Assembly: GCF_000157895.3 (NCBI RefSeq)
Contig: NC_022663.1
Coordinates: forward strand, 4,650,001-4,714,000
Origin: Mycobacterium kansasii ATCC 12478
Lineage (GTDB): Bacteria; Actinomycetota; Actinomycetes; Mycobacteriales; Mycobacteriaceae
Reading direction: 5' to 3'
Length of the DNA: 64,000 nt
The translations under genes and the position numbers were made by a program. Below the pieces are notes generated by a model. That model had not been told where the DNA came from and made no database searches. It saw only the letters and a list, made by a program, of their open reading frames with translations. Shown piece by piece: positions 47,827-56,082 of the stretch (the first letter of the stretch is position 1; each line of letters opens with the position of its first letter).

Positions 47827-48972
47827 GTGGGTGTTTCGGAGGCGCTGCTATTCGAGCTCGGCGCCCTCTTGGTCATGCTTGCCCTGCTCGGCGCCCTTGC
47901 CCGTAGGTTCGCATTGTCACCGATCCCGGTTTATCTGTTGGCGGGGCTAGCGCTGGGGAAGGGCGGCATCCTGCCGGTGGCCGCCGCCGCTGACTTCGTC
48001 AGCACCGGGGCACCCATCGGCATCGTGTTGCTGTTGCTGACCTTGGGCCTGGAGTTCTCCGCGACCGAATTCGCCAGCAGCCTGCGTCATCATCTGCCGT
48101 CGGCCGGCGTCGACATCGTCCTCAACGCCACGCCCGGCGCGGTGACCGGCTGGCTGCTCGGGCTGGACGGCGTTGCCATCGTGGCGCTGGCCGGCGTCAC
48201 ATACATCTCGTCGTCGGGTGTCATCGCGCGACTGCTCGAGGACCTGCGCCGCCTGGGCAACCGCGAAACCCCGGCGGTGCTGTCGGTGCTGGTGCTCGAA
48301 GACTTCGCGATGGCCGCCTACCTGCCGATGTTCACAGTGCTGGCATTGCGCGGCAGCTGGCTGGACGCGCTAGGTGGGACGCTGGCCGCGATCGGCGCCC
48401 TTCTCGCGGCGTTCGCCGCGTCCTACTACTGGGGCCATCACGTCGGCCGCCTGGTGGCGCACCCCGACTCCGAGCAACTGCTGCTGCGGGTCTTGGGCAT
48501 CACCTTGCTGGTCGCGGCGCTGGCGGAGTCGTTGCACGCATCCGCTGCGGTCGGCGCGTTTCTGGTGGGCCTGACCCTGACCGGGGAAACGGCCGACCGG
48601 GCGCGCAAGGTCCTGGGTCCGCTGCGCGATTTGTTCGCCGCGATCTTCTTCCTTGCGATCGGATTATCGGTGAGCCCCAAGGAGCTGCTTCCGATGCTTC
48701 CGGTGGCCGTCGTCCTGGCCGCGGTGACTGCCGCGACCAAGGTGCTGACCGGTATGTACGCCGCCCGCCGTGACGGGGTGGCACGGCGCGGCCAGTTGCG
48801 CGCGGGCACCGCGCTGATCGCTCGAGGCGAGTTCTCGCTGATCATCATCGGATTGGTCGGCGTATCGATCCCCACGGTGGCGGCGTTGGCAACCTCGTAC
48901 GTCTTCATCATGGCGATCGTGGGCCCGGTCGTGGCGCGTTACACCGGTGGGCCGCTGCGGGCCGCCGCCTGA
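47827..48972 (+). CDS. CPA2-family K+/H+ (Na+/H+) antiporter, KefB-like (381 aa)
   Basis: About eleven to twelve transmembrane helices. The sequence VLEDFAMAAYLPMF and RARKVLGPLRDLFAAIFFLAIGLS are family features of KefB/CPA2 transporters. It lacks a C-terminal RCK domain, which is supplied by the gene just upstream. Ion identity is not certain. GTG at 47827 is chosen. Confidence 0.87.
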   Translation: MGVSEALLFELGALLVMLALLGALARRFALSPIPVYLLAGLALGKGGILPVAAAADFVSTGAPIGIVLLLLTLGLEFSATEFASSLRHHLPSAGVDIVLNATPGAVTGWLLGLDGVAIVALAGVTYISSSGVIARLLEDLRRLGNRETPAVLSVLVLEDFAMAAYLPMFTVLALRGSWLDALGGTLAAIGALLAAFAASYYWGHHVGRLVAHPDSEQLLLRVLGITLLVAALAESLHASAAVGAFLVGLTLTGETADRARKVLGPLRDLFAAIFFLAIGLSVSPKELLPMLPVAVVLAAVTAATKVLTGMYAARRDGVARRGQLRAGTALIARGEFSLIIIGLVGVSIPTVAALATSYVFIMAIVGPVVARYTGGPLRAAA

Positions 48973-48983
48973 GACGAAGTCGG

Positions 48984-49508
48984 TCAGCCGATGTGCAAGG
49001 CGACGACCAGCCAGCGGGCGCCGCCGGCGGCGGTCACCCGTTCCACGCGACCGGCGATCGCGTGGATCCGGTCTCCGCGGCTGTAGCTGCCGAACACCTC
49101 CGCGGCGGAGTCCGAGGACCCGACCGGTTGCAGTCGAACCCGGCGCAACACCGCGGTCCCGTGCTGACCGGCCACCGCTTCGCTGACCGACAGCACCGCG
49201 CCGACCAGGTTGGGCGCCAGCAGCGAACGCAGCTGTGTGGCGGGCCGGCGGCGGTCGATGACTTCGAGCACCCGGCGCAGTGCCGCGTCGGTGAACACGG
49301 CCGCCTGGCGCATGGGCGCCGACATGCCCTCGTTCGTCGGATGCTCGCCGCGGGCTCGGCGAGGCGCCCGTAGACTGCGCGGGCGTAAGGGTGGGTGCGT
49401 TGATTGTCGGCACCGGGGGATGGTTCCCGTTGGCGGTTCGTACTCTACAACCGGGACAACGGCGAAAGTCGGACGATGAGGCGGCTCGACAATAGGACTG
49501 ATGCTCAA
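48984..49508 (-). CDS. Rv3235-family protein (174 aa)
   Basis: The C-terminal 105 residues (AAVFTDAALRRVLEVIDRRR to RWLVVALHIG) are a compact alpha/beta domain like Rv3235, the small protein found in the same place in mycobacteria. The N-terminal 60 residues are Pro/Arg-rich and poorly conserved. It is convergent with the antiporter gene and divergent from tgs3. Function unknown. Start ATG at 49508. Confidence 0.72.
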   Translation of the reverse strand: MSISPIVEPPHRPTFAVVPVVEYEPPTGTIPRCRQSTHPPLRPRSLRAPRRARGEHPTNEGMSAPMRQAAVFTDAALRRVLEVIDRRRPATQLRSLLAPNLVGAVLSVSEAVAGQHGTAVLRRVRLQPVGSSDSAAEVFGSYSRGDRIHAIAGRVERVTAAGGARWLVVALHIG

Positions 49509-49725
49509 CGGGCACTCTCCAGATCAAAACAGGTCAAACGACGGCAACGAGAGGATGTGGACCGCGCGCCTGCTGGAGAGTGGCAGACAAACTGCCGGTC
49601 ATCATTGCACACACCACGCCGGCGTGTACCCGCCCCGTAATGTGGCCCCGTCGAGTGGTTACCGTGAGCCACATCGGTCCAACCGCCAGATTGGGGACGA
49701 ATTGACAAGGAGGACAGGGCCGTAA
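49509..49725. other. 217-base upstream region of tgs3
   Basis: Divergent promoter region for the Rv3235-like gene and tgs3. AAGGAGG at about 49708-49714 is the tgs3 RBS. I could not assign a DosR-type palindrome. Confidence 0.45.
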
Positions 49726-51135
49726 ATGGTGACCCGGTTGTCCACGACGGACGCGTCGTTCTATCGGCTGGAGAACACCGCCACCCCCATGTACGTCGGG
49801 TCGCTGATGATCCTGGGCCGGCCGCGGGCCGGACTGAGCTACGAGACGCTGTTGGCCACCGTCGAGCAGCGGCTGCCGCAGATACCGCGTTACCGGCAGA
49901 AGGTGCGCGAGGTGAAGATCGGCATGGCCCGGCCCGTGTGGATGGACGATCCCGAGTTCGATATCACCTATCACGTCAGGCGCTCGGCGTTGCCGTCGCC
50001 GGGCAGCGACGAGCAACTGCACGAACTCATCGCGCGGCTGGCTGCCCGGCCGCTGGACAAGTCGCGGCCGCTGTGGGAGATGTATGTCGTCGAGGGGCTG
50101 GAAAAGAATCGCATTGCCCTCTACACCAAATCGCACCAGGCCCTGATCAACGGGGTGACGTCACTGGCCATCGGCCATGTCATCGCCGATCGGACGCGGC
50201 GTCCACCGCCGTTCCCCGAAGACATCTGGATACCGGAACGCGACCCAGGACACACCCGTTTGGTGCTGGGCGCCATCGGTGACTGGCTTATCGGGCCCGG
50301 AGCGCAGCTGCAGGCCGTCGGATCCGCGGTCGCCGGCGCGGTCACCAACTACGGCCAACTCGTCGATGCGGGTCGCCGGGTTCTCGATGTCGCGCGCACC
50401 GTGGCGCGCGGCACCGCACCCAATAGTCCGCTCAATGCCACCGTTTCGCGCAATCGACGATTCACGGTGGCGCGCGGACGGCTCGAGGACTATCGGGCGG
50501 TACGCGCCCGTTATGACTGCGACATCCACGATGTGGTGCTGGCCGTGATCGCCGGCGCGCTGGGCAATTGGCTGATGTCGCGCGGCGAGACGGTGGCACC
50601 GACGGCGACGGTGCGCGCGATGGCTCCGCTGGCGGCGTACGTCGATGACCAATTCGATTCGACGGGTCCCGGCCAGGCCATGAGCCAGGTGACGCCCTTC
50701 TTGATAGATCTGCCGGTGGGGGAGGGCAACCCCGTGGTGCGGCTGTCCCAGGTCGCACACGCCACCGAATCGAACCCGACGGCCGCCAGCCTGGTGGACG
50801 CCCGGACCATAGTCACGCTGTCCGGCTTTGCGCCGCCCACCCTGCACGCGATGGGTGTCCGGGTCGCGACCAGTTATTCGGCGAGGTTGTTCAACCTGCT
50901 GATCACCAATGCCCCTGGGGCGCAATCGCAGATGTACGTCGCGGGCACCAAGTTACTGGAGGCTTACGCGGTGCCGCCGCTGTTGCACAACCAGGCGCTG
51001 GCCATCAGCGTGACGTCCTACAACGGCATGCTGTATTTCGGGATCAATGCCGACCGCGACGCGATGAGCGATGTCGACCTGTTGCCCGGCCTGCTCGGCC
51101 AGTCGCTCGAGGAGTTGCTGGAAGCGTCTCGCTAA
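49726..51135 (+). CDS. tgs3: Wax ester synthase/diacylglycerol acyltransferase-like, Tgs3 (469 aa)
   Basis: WS/DGAT enzymes join fatty acyl-CoA to diacylglycerol or alcohols. The opening LSTTDASFYRLENTATPMYVGSL and the C-terminal ATSYSARLFNLLITNAPGAQ are typical. The active-site motif HHxxxDG is degenerate: HQALING, with Gln for the second (catalytic) His and Asn for Asp. Here the gene is one full-length frame; I recall the M. tuberculosis region split into Rv3234c and Rv3233c. ATG with good RBS. Activity is uncertain. Confidence 0.85.
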   Translation: MVTRLSTTDASFYRLENTATPMYVGSLMILGRPRAGLSYETLLATVEQRLPQIPRYRQKVREVKIGMARPVWMDDPEFDITYHVRRSALPSPGSDEQLHELIARLAARPLDKSRPLWEMYVVEGLEKNRIALYTKSHQALINGVTSLAIGHVIADRTRRPPPFPEDIWIPERDPGHTRLVLGAIGDWLIGPGAQLQAVGSAVAGAVTNYGQLVDAGRRVLDVARTVARGTAPNSPLNATVSRNRRFTVARGRLEDYRAVRARYDCDIHDVVLAVIAGALGNWLMSRGETVAPTATVRAMAPLAAYVDDQFDSTGPGQAMSQVTPFLIDLPVGEGNPVVRLSQVAHATESNPTAASLVDARTIVTLSGFAPPTLHAMGVRVATSYSARLFNLLITNAPGAQSQMYVAGTKLLEAYAVPPLLHNQALAISVTSYNGMLYFGINADRDAMSDVDLLPGLLGQSLEELLEASR

Positions 51136-51168
51136 TTGTCCCGGTAATTGTCTCAGTGGAAATGGCTT

Positions 51169-52062
51169 GTGGGGATACCATCCGATGTTGTGAGCACTGC
51201 GATAACCAACGGCGCACCGGCCAAGACGGCGAAGCCGAAGAAGAAGTCAAAGCCGCCGGCCAAGCGCAAGATCCCGGCCAACGTCTACCATGCCGAATTG
51301 TTCCGGCTGCAAACAGAATTCGTGAAGCTACAGGAGTGGGTGCGGCATTCGGGGGCGCGCCTGGTGGTCGTCTTCGAGGGCCGCGACGGAGCCGGCAAAG
51401 GTGGGACCATCAAGAGGATCACCGAATACCTCAACCCGCGTGTGGCCCGCATCGCGGCGTTGCCCTCCCCGACCGACAGGGAACGCGGGCAGTGGTATTA
51501 CCAGCGCTATATCGCACACTTGCCCGCCAAAGGCGAAATCGTGCTCTTCGACCGGTCGTGGTACAACCGCGCCGGCGTCGAAAAAGTCATGGGATTCTGT
51601 ACGCCGCAAGAGCATGCGCTGTTCTTGCGGCAGACGCCGATCTTCGAGCACATGTTGATCGACGACGGGATCTTGCTGCGCAAGTATTGGTTTTCGGTGT
51701 CCGACGAGGAGCAGTTGCGGCGCTTCAAGGCCCGGCGCAGCGACCCCGTCCGGCAATGGAAGCTCAGCCCGATGGACCTGGAATCGCTGTACCGGTGGGA
51801 GGATTACTCCCGTGCCAAGGACCAGATGATGGTGCACACCGACATCCCGACCAGCCCGTGGTACGTGGTGGAATCCGATATCAAAAAGCATGCGCGGCTG
51901 AACATGATGGCCCACCTGTTGTCCACCATCGACTACCGCGACGTGGAGAAGCCGAAGGTCAAGTTGCCCAGACATCCGCTGGTGAGCGGCAACTACCAGC
52001 GCCCGCCGCGGGAATTGTCCAACTACGTCGAAGACTATGCGGCGACGTTGATCGATGGTTAG
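51169..52062 (+). CDS. ppk2: Polyphosphate kinase 2 (297 aa)
   Basis: Transfers phosphate between polyphosphate and nucleoside diphosphates. Walker A FEGRDGAGKGGTIKR, Walker B-like LFDRSWYNRAGVEKVMGF and the lid arginines around RRFKARRSDPVRQWKLSPMD are intact. The GTG at 51169 gives a start aligned to the Rv3232c N-terminus; the frame is open 21 bases further up. Cytosolic. Forms a run with tgs3 on the same strand. Confidence 0.93.
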   Translation: MGIPSDVVSTAITNGAPAKTAKPKKKSKPPAKRKIPANVYHAELFRLQTEFVKLQEWVRHSGARLVVVFEGRDGAGKGGTIKRITEYLNPRVARIAALPSPTDRERGQWYYQRYIAHLPAKGEIVLFDRSWYNRAGVEKVMGFCTPQEHALFLRQTPIFEHMLIDDGILLRKYWFSVSDEEQLRRFKARRSDPVRQWKLSPMDLESLYRWEDYSRAKDQMMVHTDIPTSPWYVVESDIKKHARLNMMAHLLSTIDYRDVEKPKVKLPRHPLVSGNYQRPPRELSNYVEDYAATLIDG

Positions 52063-52095
52063 CACCGCAATCACGCGAGATCGGCGACTCGGCCC

Positions 52096-52608
52096 ATGAT
52101 GCAGGTCTACGTCCCGGCCACCCTGGCCATGCTGCGGCAACTTGTCGCGGACGGTTCGCTGTGGCCGGTCAGCGGCACGGCCTTCGCGGTGACGCCGAAA
52201 TTGCGGGAGTCATATGCCGAGGGCGACGATGACGAACTTGCGGAAGTGGCTCTGCAGGAGGCCGCGCTGGCGTCCCTGCGTCTACTGGCCGACGACGGTG
52301 GCGAGGGTTTGCCGCCGCGACGCGTGGTGATTGCCGCCGAAGTGGACGCCGAAGCGGACGAAGTCACGTTGCGCCCCGATCTCGACGACGCCGTCGTCAG
52401 ACTGACGGCGCCGGTTGCGATGGATCGGGTGGTTGCCGCCTATGTGGACAATGCCGCCGCCGAACCGGCCGTCACTGCGGCGATAGCCGTGATCGACGCC
52501 GCCGATCTCGGCGACGAGGACGCCGACCTGGTTGTCGGTGACGCCCAGGACCACGATCTGGCGTGGTATGCCAACCAGGAGTTGCCGTTCCTGCTCGACT
52601 TGCTTTGA
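52096..52608 (+). CDS. DUF6912-type conserved protein, Rv3231c-like (170 aa)
   Basis: Small acidic soluble protein starting MMQVYVPATLAMLRQLVADG and ending DLAWYANQELPFLLDLL, the usual form of the family placed after ppk2. No catalytic motif. A double ATG makes the start ambiguous by one codon. Confidence 0.82.
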   Translation: MMQVYVPATLAMLRQLVADGSLWPVSGTAFAVTPKLRESYAEGDDDELAEVALQEAALASLRLLADDGGEGLPPRRVVIAAEVDAEADEVTLRPDLDDAVVRLTAPVAMDRVVAAYVDNAAAEPAVTAAIAVIDAADLGDEDADLVVGDAQDHDLAWYANQELPFLLDLL

Positions 52609-52714
52609 CAGCGTATTGCCAGGCGTCCTGCGACGTCGGTCCGAGACCGGCTGCGCTGTCGGGTAGTAGCATCACTGCACCGTCCCCAACGCTCCCGATG
52701 GCAGAGGAGTGGTC

Positions 52715-53557
52715 ATGAGTACCGCCGCTGACCGTGCCCGTCAACTCGACCTGGTTGCCCGGCTGAAGTCGGCCTATCCCGAGCTTCCGGACGCCCCCAC
52801 TCCCGACCTGCTCGACCACGATCGCTTCTGGGCGTACATGAAGACCAACCATGACGTCGGCGGTGAGCCGGACGCGCCCATGAAGTACGAGAACAAGCAG
52901 TACGAGTACTGGGAGCACATGACGTATGTGCTCTGCGAAGTGCTTGCGTGGCGCGGCATTTGGCTGTCGGAGGAGCGCCGGCGGATAGGCAACGTCGACG
53001 TGGGACGAGCGGTCTATCTCGGCTTCCCCTACTACGGTCGCTGGCTCTGGGCGGTCGCGCGGGTGCTGGTGGAAAAGCATCACATCAGCCTGGGCGAACT
53101 CAGCGAACGAATGGCAACGGTCAAGGCCCGCTATGCCGGTGGCCTCAACGGGAAAAAGCTTGAGGCACAACCGAAATCAGAAGGTGACGGCACCGGCGTG
53201 ATCCGCAATGCGCACCACACCCACGCGGTCGGCAAGGGCGATCCGCAGGTGTATGCCGGTCGGGCCGGGCGGCCCAGGTTCCGCGTCGGCGACCCGGTGG
53301 TGGTGCGCGAACTGCCCGCGTTGCTGTATACCCGCACCCCGGAATACATACGGGGCGCCACTGGCGAAATCGCATCGGTCGCATACGAAAGCCCGGCCCC
53401 CGAGGACGAGACGTGGGACCGGCCCGATGCGCAGCCGGAGTGGTTCTACATCGTCCGGTTCAACCTGGCCGAGCTATGGCACGGATACACCGGGACCACC
53501 ACCGACAGCTTGCAGACGGAGCTTCCCGAGCGGTGGCTGGCGGCGGCCGGAGGGTAG
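52715..53557 (+). CDS. Thiocyanate hydrolase/nitrile hydratase beta-type subunit (280 aa)
   Basis: Nitrile hydratase beta fold: an N-terminal helical half (RFWAYMKTNHDVGGEPDAPM, EHMTYVLCEVLAWRGIW) and a C-terminal SH3-like barrel (FRVGDPVVVRELPALLYTRT, GATGEIASV, WFYIVRFNLAELWHGY). In thiocyanate hydrolase the two halves are separate subunits; here they are fused as in nitrile hydratase. The ATG follows GAGGAG. It is the first gene of a three-gene operon with the metal-binding subunit. Confidence 0.82.
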   Translation: MSTAADRARQLDLVARLKSAYPELPDAPTPDLLDHDRFWAYMKTNHDVGGEPDAPMKYENKQYEYWEHMTYVLCEVLAWRGIWLSEERRRIGNVDVGRAVYLGFPYYGRWLWAVARVLVEKHHISLGELSERMATVKARYAGGLNGKKLEAQPKSEGDGTGVIRNAHHTHAVGKGDPQVYAGRAGRPRFRVGDPVVVRELPALLYTRTPEYIRGATGEIASVAYESPAPEDETWDRPDAQPEWFYIVRFNLAELWHGYTGTTTDSLQTELPERWLAAAGG

Positions 53558-53567
53558 GAGTTTCGAC

Positions 53568-54284
53568 ATGACTGACCGGGATCACCATCAGGAGCACGAC
53601 CACGAGCGGACGCTTGCCCCCACGGTGGATGAGATCACCGACTTCGAGGTACTCGAGATCGCGCTGCGTGAATTGTGCATCGAGAAGGGGATTTTCACCG
53701 CCGAAGAGCACCGGCACTTCACCGAGTTCGCCGAGCAGATCAACCCGACGCCGGCCTCGCACCTGGTGGCGCGCGCGTGGCTGGATCCCGAGTTCAGGCA
53801 ATTGGCGCTCACCGATGCGCTGGCGGCCAGCAAAGAGGTGGGTGTCGACTGGCTGGAGCCGACCGGCTTCGGCACGCCCAGTGACTTCACCGCCTTCCAG
53901 ATCCTCGAGGACACACCGACGTTGCACCACGTGATCGTCTGCGCGTTGTGTTCTTGTTATCCGCGACCGATTCTCGGCAACTCTCCGGAGTGGTACCGCA
54001 CGCCCAACTATCGCCGGCGGATGGTCCGCTGGCCGCGACAGGTGCTCGCGGAATTCGGGCTTTATCTACCCGACGACGTCGCGATCCGGGTGGAGGACTC
54101 CAACCAGAAGCACCGGTTCATGGTGCTACCCATGCGCCCGGAGGGTACCGACGGCTGGGACGAAGACCGGCTGGCCGAGATCGTCACACGGGACTGCTTG
54201 ATCGGCGTGGCCCTGCCCAAACCGGGTGTCACGACCAACGTCATCACCGCCACCCGAGCGGCCATCCATCCTGCCGGTGAGTGA
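53568..54284 (+). CDS. Metal-binding subunit of cobalt thiocyanate hydrolase/nitrile hydratase (238 aa)
   Basis: The claw setting motif CALCSCY near residue 126 gives the three cysteine ligands of the low-spin metal; Tyr after the last Cys favours cobalt. The following PRPILGNSPEWYRTPNYRRR resembles thiocyanate hydrolase gamma more than nitrile hydratase alpha. The position after the second residue is Ala where Thr/Ser is usual. Product could be COS plus ammonia from thiocyanate, or an amide from a nitrile. The N-terminus is His/Asp-rich (HHQEHDHERT). ATG at 53568. Confidence 0.85.
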   Translation: MTDRDHHQEHDHERTLAPTVDEITDFEVLEIALRELCIEKGIFTAEEHRHFTEFAEQINPTPASHLVARAWLDPEFRQLALTDALAASKEVGVDWLEPTGFGTPSDFTAFQILEDTPTLHHVIVCALCSCYPRPILGNSPEWYRTPNYRRRMVRWPRQVLAEFGLYLPDDVAIRVEDSNQKHRFMVLPMRPEGTDGWDEDRLAEIVTRDCLIGVALPKPGVTTNVITATRAAIHPAGE

Positions 54285-54657
54285 CGGGCAGCCCATGAGG
54301 GATCCGGAGCCGATCGAGCTGACGACCGTCGCGCCGCTGCAGAAGATCGTGGAACGCAATCAGGTCTGGTCGCGAATGGCCGCAAAGTATGGCGTGACCA
54401 ACCCGGTGCCCCCGTGGAAGACCAGCTTGGACGGCCTGTGCGACGCGCTCGACCGCGCCACCTGCCGCGCGGACATTCCTGATTTCAAGCAGCGACGAGA
54501 TGAGGAAGACGCCCTCTCGGCCAGCCGCTATGCCAGCTTGCCCTACCCCGAGAACCAGTTGGTGGCACTGGCCCACTCGCTGGTCGCTCGCGGCGTCATC
54601 GGTGAAGCGGAGCTGGCACAACGACTCGCCAGCATCCGCAGACGCCTCGAAGCCTGA
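54277..54657 (+). CDS. Nitrile hydratase/thiocyanate hydrolase accessory protein, NhlE/P15K-like (126 aa)
   Basis: Small protein resembling the N-terminal half of nitrile hydratase beta subunits (WKTSLDGLCDALDRATCRADIPDFKQ, ASRYASLPYPENQLVALAHSLVARGVI). Such proteins act as self-swapping chaperones for cobalt insertion and cysteine oxidation in the metal subunit. The GTG at 54277 overlaps the upstream gene by eight bases; ATG at 54295 is possible. The assignment to this role is by family analogy. Confidence 0.7.
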   Translation: MSDGQPMRDPEPIELTTVAPLQKIVERNQVWSRMAAKYGVTNPVPPWKTSLDGLCDALDRATCRADIPDFKQRRDEEDALSASRYASLPYPENQLVALAHSLVARGVIGEAELAQRLASIRRRLEA

Positions 54658-54755
54658 CCGGACCCCGGCTGCCGGGAAACACCGGCCACAGCCGGTTATC
54701 GGGTCTGCAATCCCGCTCGAGTGTCCTGTGATGCAGCTTGCACATTCCGGTCTGG

Positions 54756-54784
54756 CTACGGAACCGTAAGTTACGGTACCGTAG
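54756..54784. promoter_or_regulatory. 29-bp palindrome upstream of the ferredoxin reductase, candidate TetR operator
   Basis: Two overlapping units, TACGGAACCGTA at 54757-54768 and TACGGTACCGTA at 54772-54783, make a near-perfect dyad with outer arms CTACGG and CCGTAG. It sits 76 bases before the reductase ATG. The same unit recurs before the first desaturase. Confidence 0.7.
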
Positions 54785-54859
54785 CTTTATGACGTGGGCG
54801 TGAGCTTGCCCCGCTGCCCAGGCGGAAGCCGATGGCCGCGCCGCAATCAGGAGCTTCGG

Positions 54860-56005
54860 ATGAGTAAGAAAAATGCGGTGGTCAACGCCAAAGTCGCCGA
54901 CACCAGGCGGCCGGCCGTTGCCGGCGCTGACCGGCATCCCGGCTGGCATGCACTGCGCAAGATCGCGGAGCGAATCACGACGCCACTGTTACCCGATGAC
55001 TACTTGCAACTGGCCAATCCGCTGTGGTCGGCGCGGGAATTGCGGGGCCGTATCCTCGAGGTCCGCCGCGAGACCGAAGACTCGGCCACCTTGGTCATCA
55101 AGCCGGGGTGGGGTTTTAGCTTCGACTATCAACCGGGCCAGTACATCGGGATCGGGTTGTTGGTCGACGGACGCTGGCGCTGGCGCTCGTATTCGCTGAC
55201 GTCGAGCCCCGTCGGGACCACCGGCTCCGCGCGCACCGTCACCATCACCGTGAAGGCGATGCCCGAAGGTTTCCTGTCCACCCACCTGGTGGCCGGCGTG
55301 GAGCCGGGGACCGTGGTGCGTCTGGCCGCCCCTCAGGGCAACTTCGTGCTGCCCGATCCCGCGCCGCGCTCGATGCTGTTTGTGACCGCTGGATCCGGGA
55401 TCACGCCGGTGATGTCGATGCTGCGAACATTGGTGCGCCGCAACCAGATTACCGATATCGCGCATCTGCATTCGGCGCCCACCGAAGCTGACGTGATGTT
55501 CGGCGCCGAGCTGGCCGCCCTGACCGACGACCATCCCGGGTATCGGCTGAAGGTGCGCACGACCCGCACCGAGGGCCGTCTGGACCTCGCCCGGCTCGGC
55601 GAGGAGGTGCCCGATTGGCGCGACCGGCAAACCTGGGCGTGCGGGCCCGCCGCCATGCTCAACCAGGCCGAAAAGGTCTGGGCCGCTGCCGGCGTCAGCG
55701 ACCGGCTGCACCTCGAGCGCTTCGCGGTGTCCAAGGCGGCACCCGCCGGCGCCGGCGGCACGGTCACGTTCGCCCGCAGCGGCCGGTCGGTGGCTGCCGA
55801 TGCGGCGACATCGGTGATGGATGCGGGTGAGGGCGCCGGGGTGCAGATGCCTTTCGGCTGCCGGATGGGGATCTGTCAATCGTGTGTGGTCGACCTGGTA
55901 GCGGGCCACGTCCGTGACCTGCGGACCGGTCAGGAGCATGATCCCGGCACCCGGATCCAGACCTGCGTGTCGGCTGCCTCGGGCGATTGTGTGGTCGACA
56001 TCTAA
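54860..56005 (+). CDS. Stearoyl-CoA desaturase electron-transfer reductase, Rv3230c-like (381 aa)
   Basis: Supplies electrons to DesA3. An FNR-type FAD domain (RWRWRSYSLTSSP), an NADPH domain (LFVTAGSGITPVMSML; TWACGPAAMLNQAE), and a C-terminal plant-type [2Fe-2S] domain with CRMGICQSC and a later Cys in IQTCVSAASG. This is the Rv3230c/Rv3229c partnership. ATG at 54860 follows CAGGAG. It ends 77 bases before the first desaturase. Confidence 0.92.
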   Translation: MSKKNAVVNAKVADTRRPAVAGADRHPGWHALRKIAERITTPLLPDDYLQLANPLWSARELRGRILEVRRETEDSATLVIKPGWGFSFDYQPGQYIGIGLLVDGRWRWRSYSLTSSPVGTTGSARTVTITVKAMPEGFLSTHLVAGVEPGTVVRLAAPQGNFVLPDPAPRSMLFVTAGSGITPVMSMLRTLVRRNQITDIAHLHSAPTEADVMFGAELAALTDDHPGYRLKVRTTRTEGRLDLARLGEEVPDWRDRQTWACGPAAMLNQAEKVWAAAGVSDRLHLERFAVSKAAPAGAGGTVTFARSGRSVAADAATSVMDAGEGAGVQMPFGCRMGICQSCVVDLVAGHVRDLRTGQEHDPGTRIQTCVSAASGDCVVDI

Positions 56006-56022
56006 AGCTACCCATTGGTAAC

Positions 56023-56074
56023 TTACGGAAACGTAGCCTACGATGGCGTAGGTACGGAATCGTACGACGTAGGG
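56023..56074. promoter_or_regulatory. Repeated TACGG-type palindromes before the first desaturase
   Basis: Three related dyads lie in this segment: TTACGGAAACGTAG, CTACGATGGCGTAG and GTACGGAATCGTAC. The last two are perfect in their outer five bases. They resemble the operator before the reductase and suggest a shared regulator. Confidence 0.6.
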
Positions 56075-56082
56075 AGAACACA

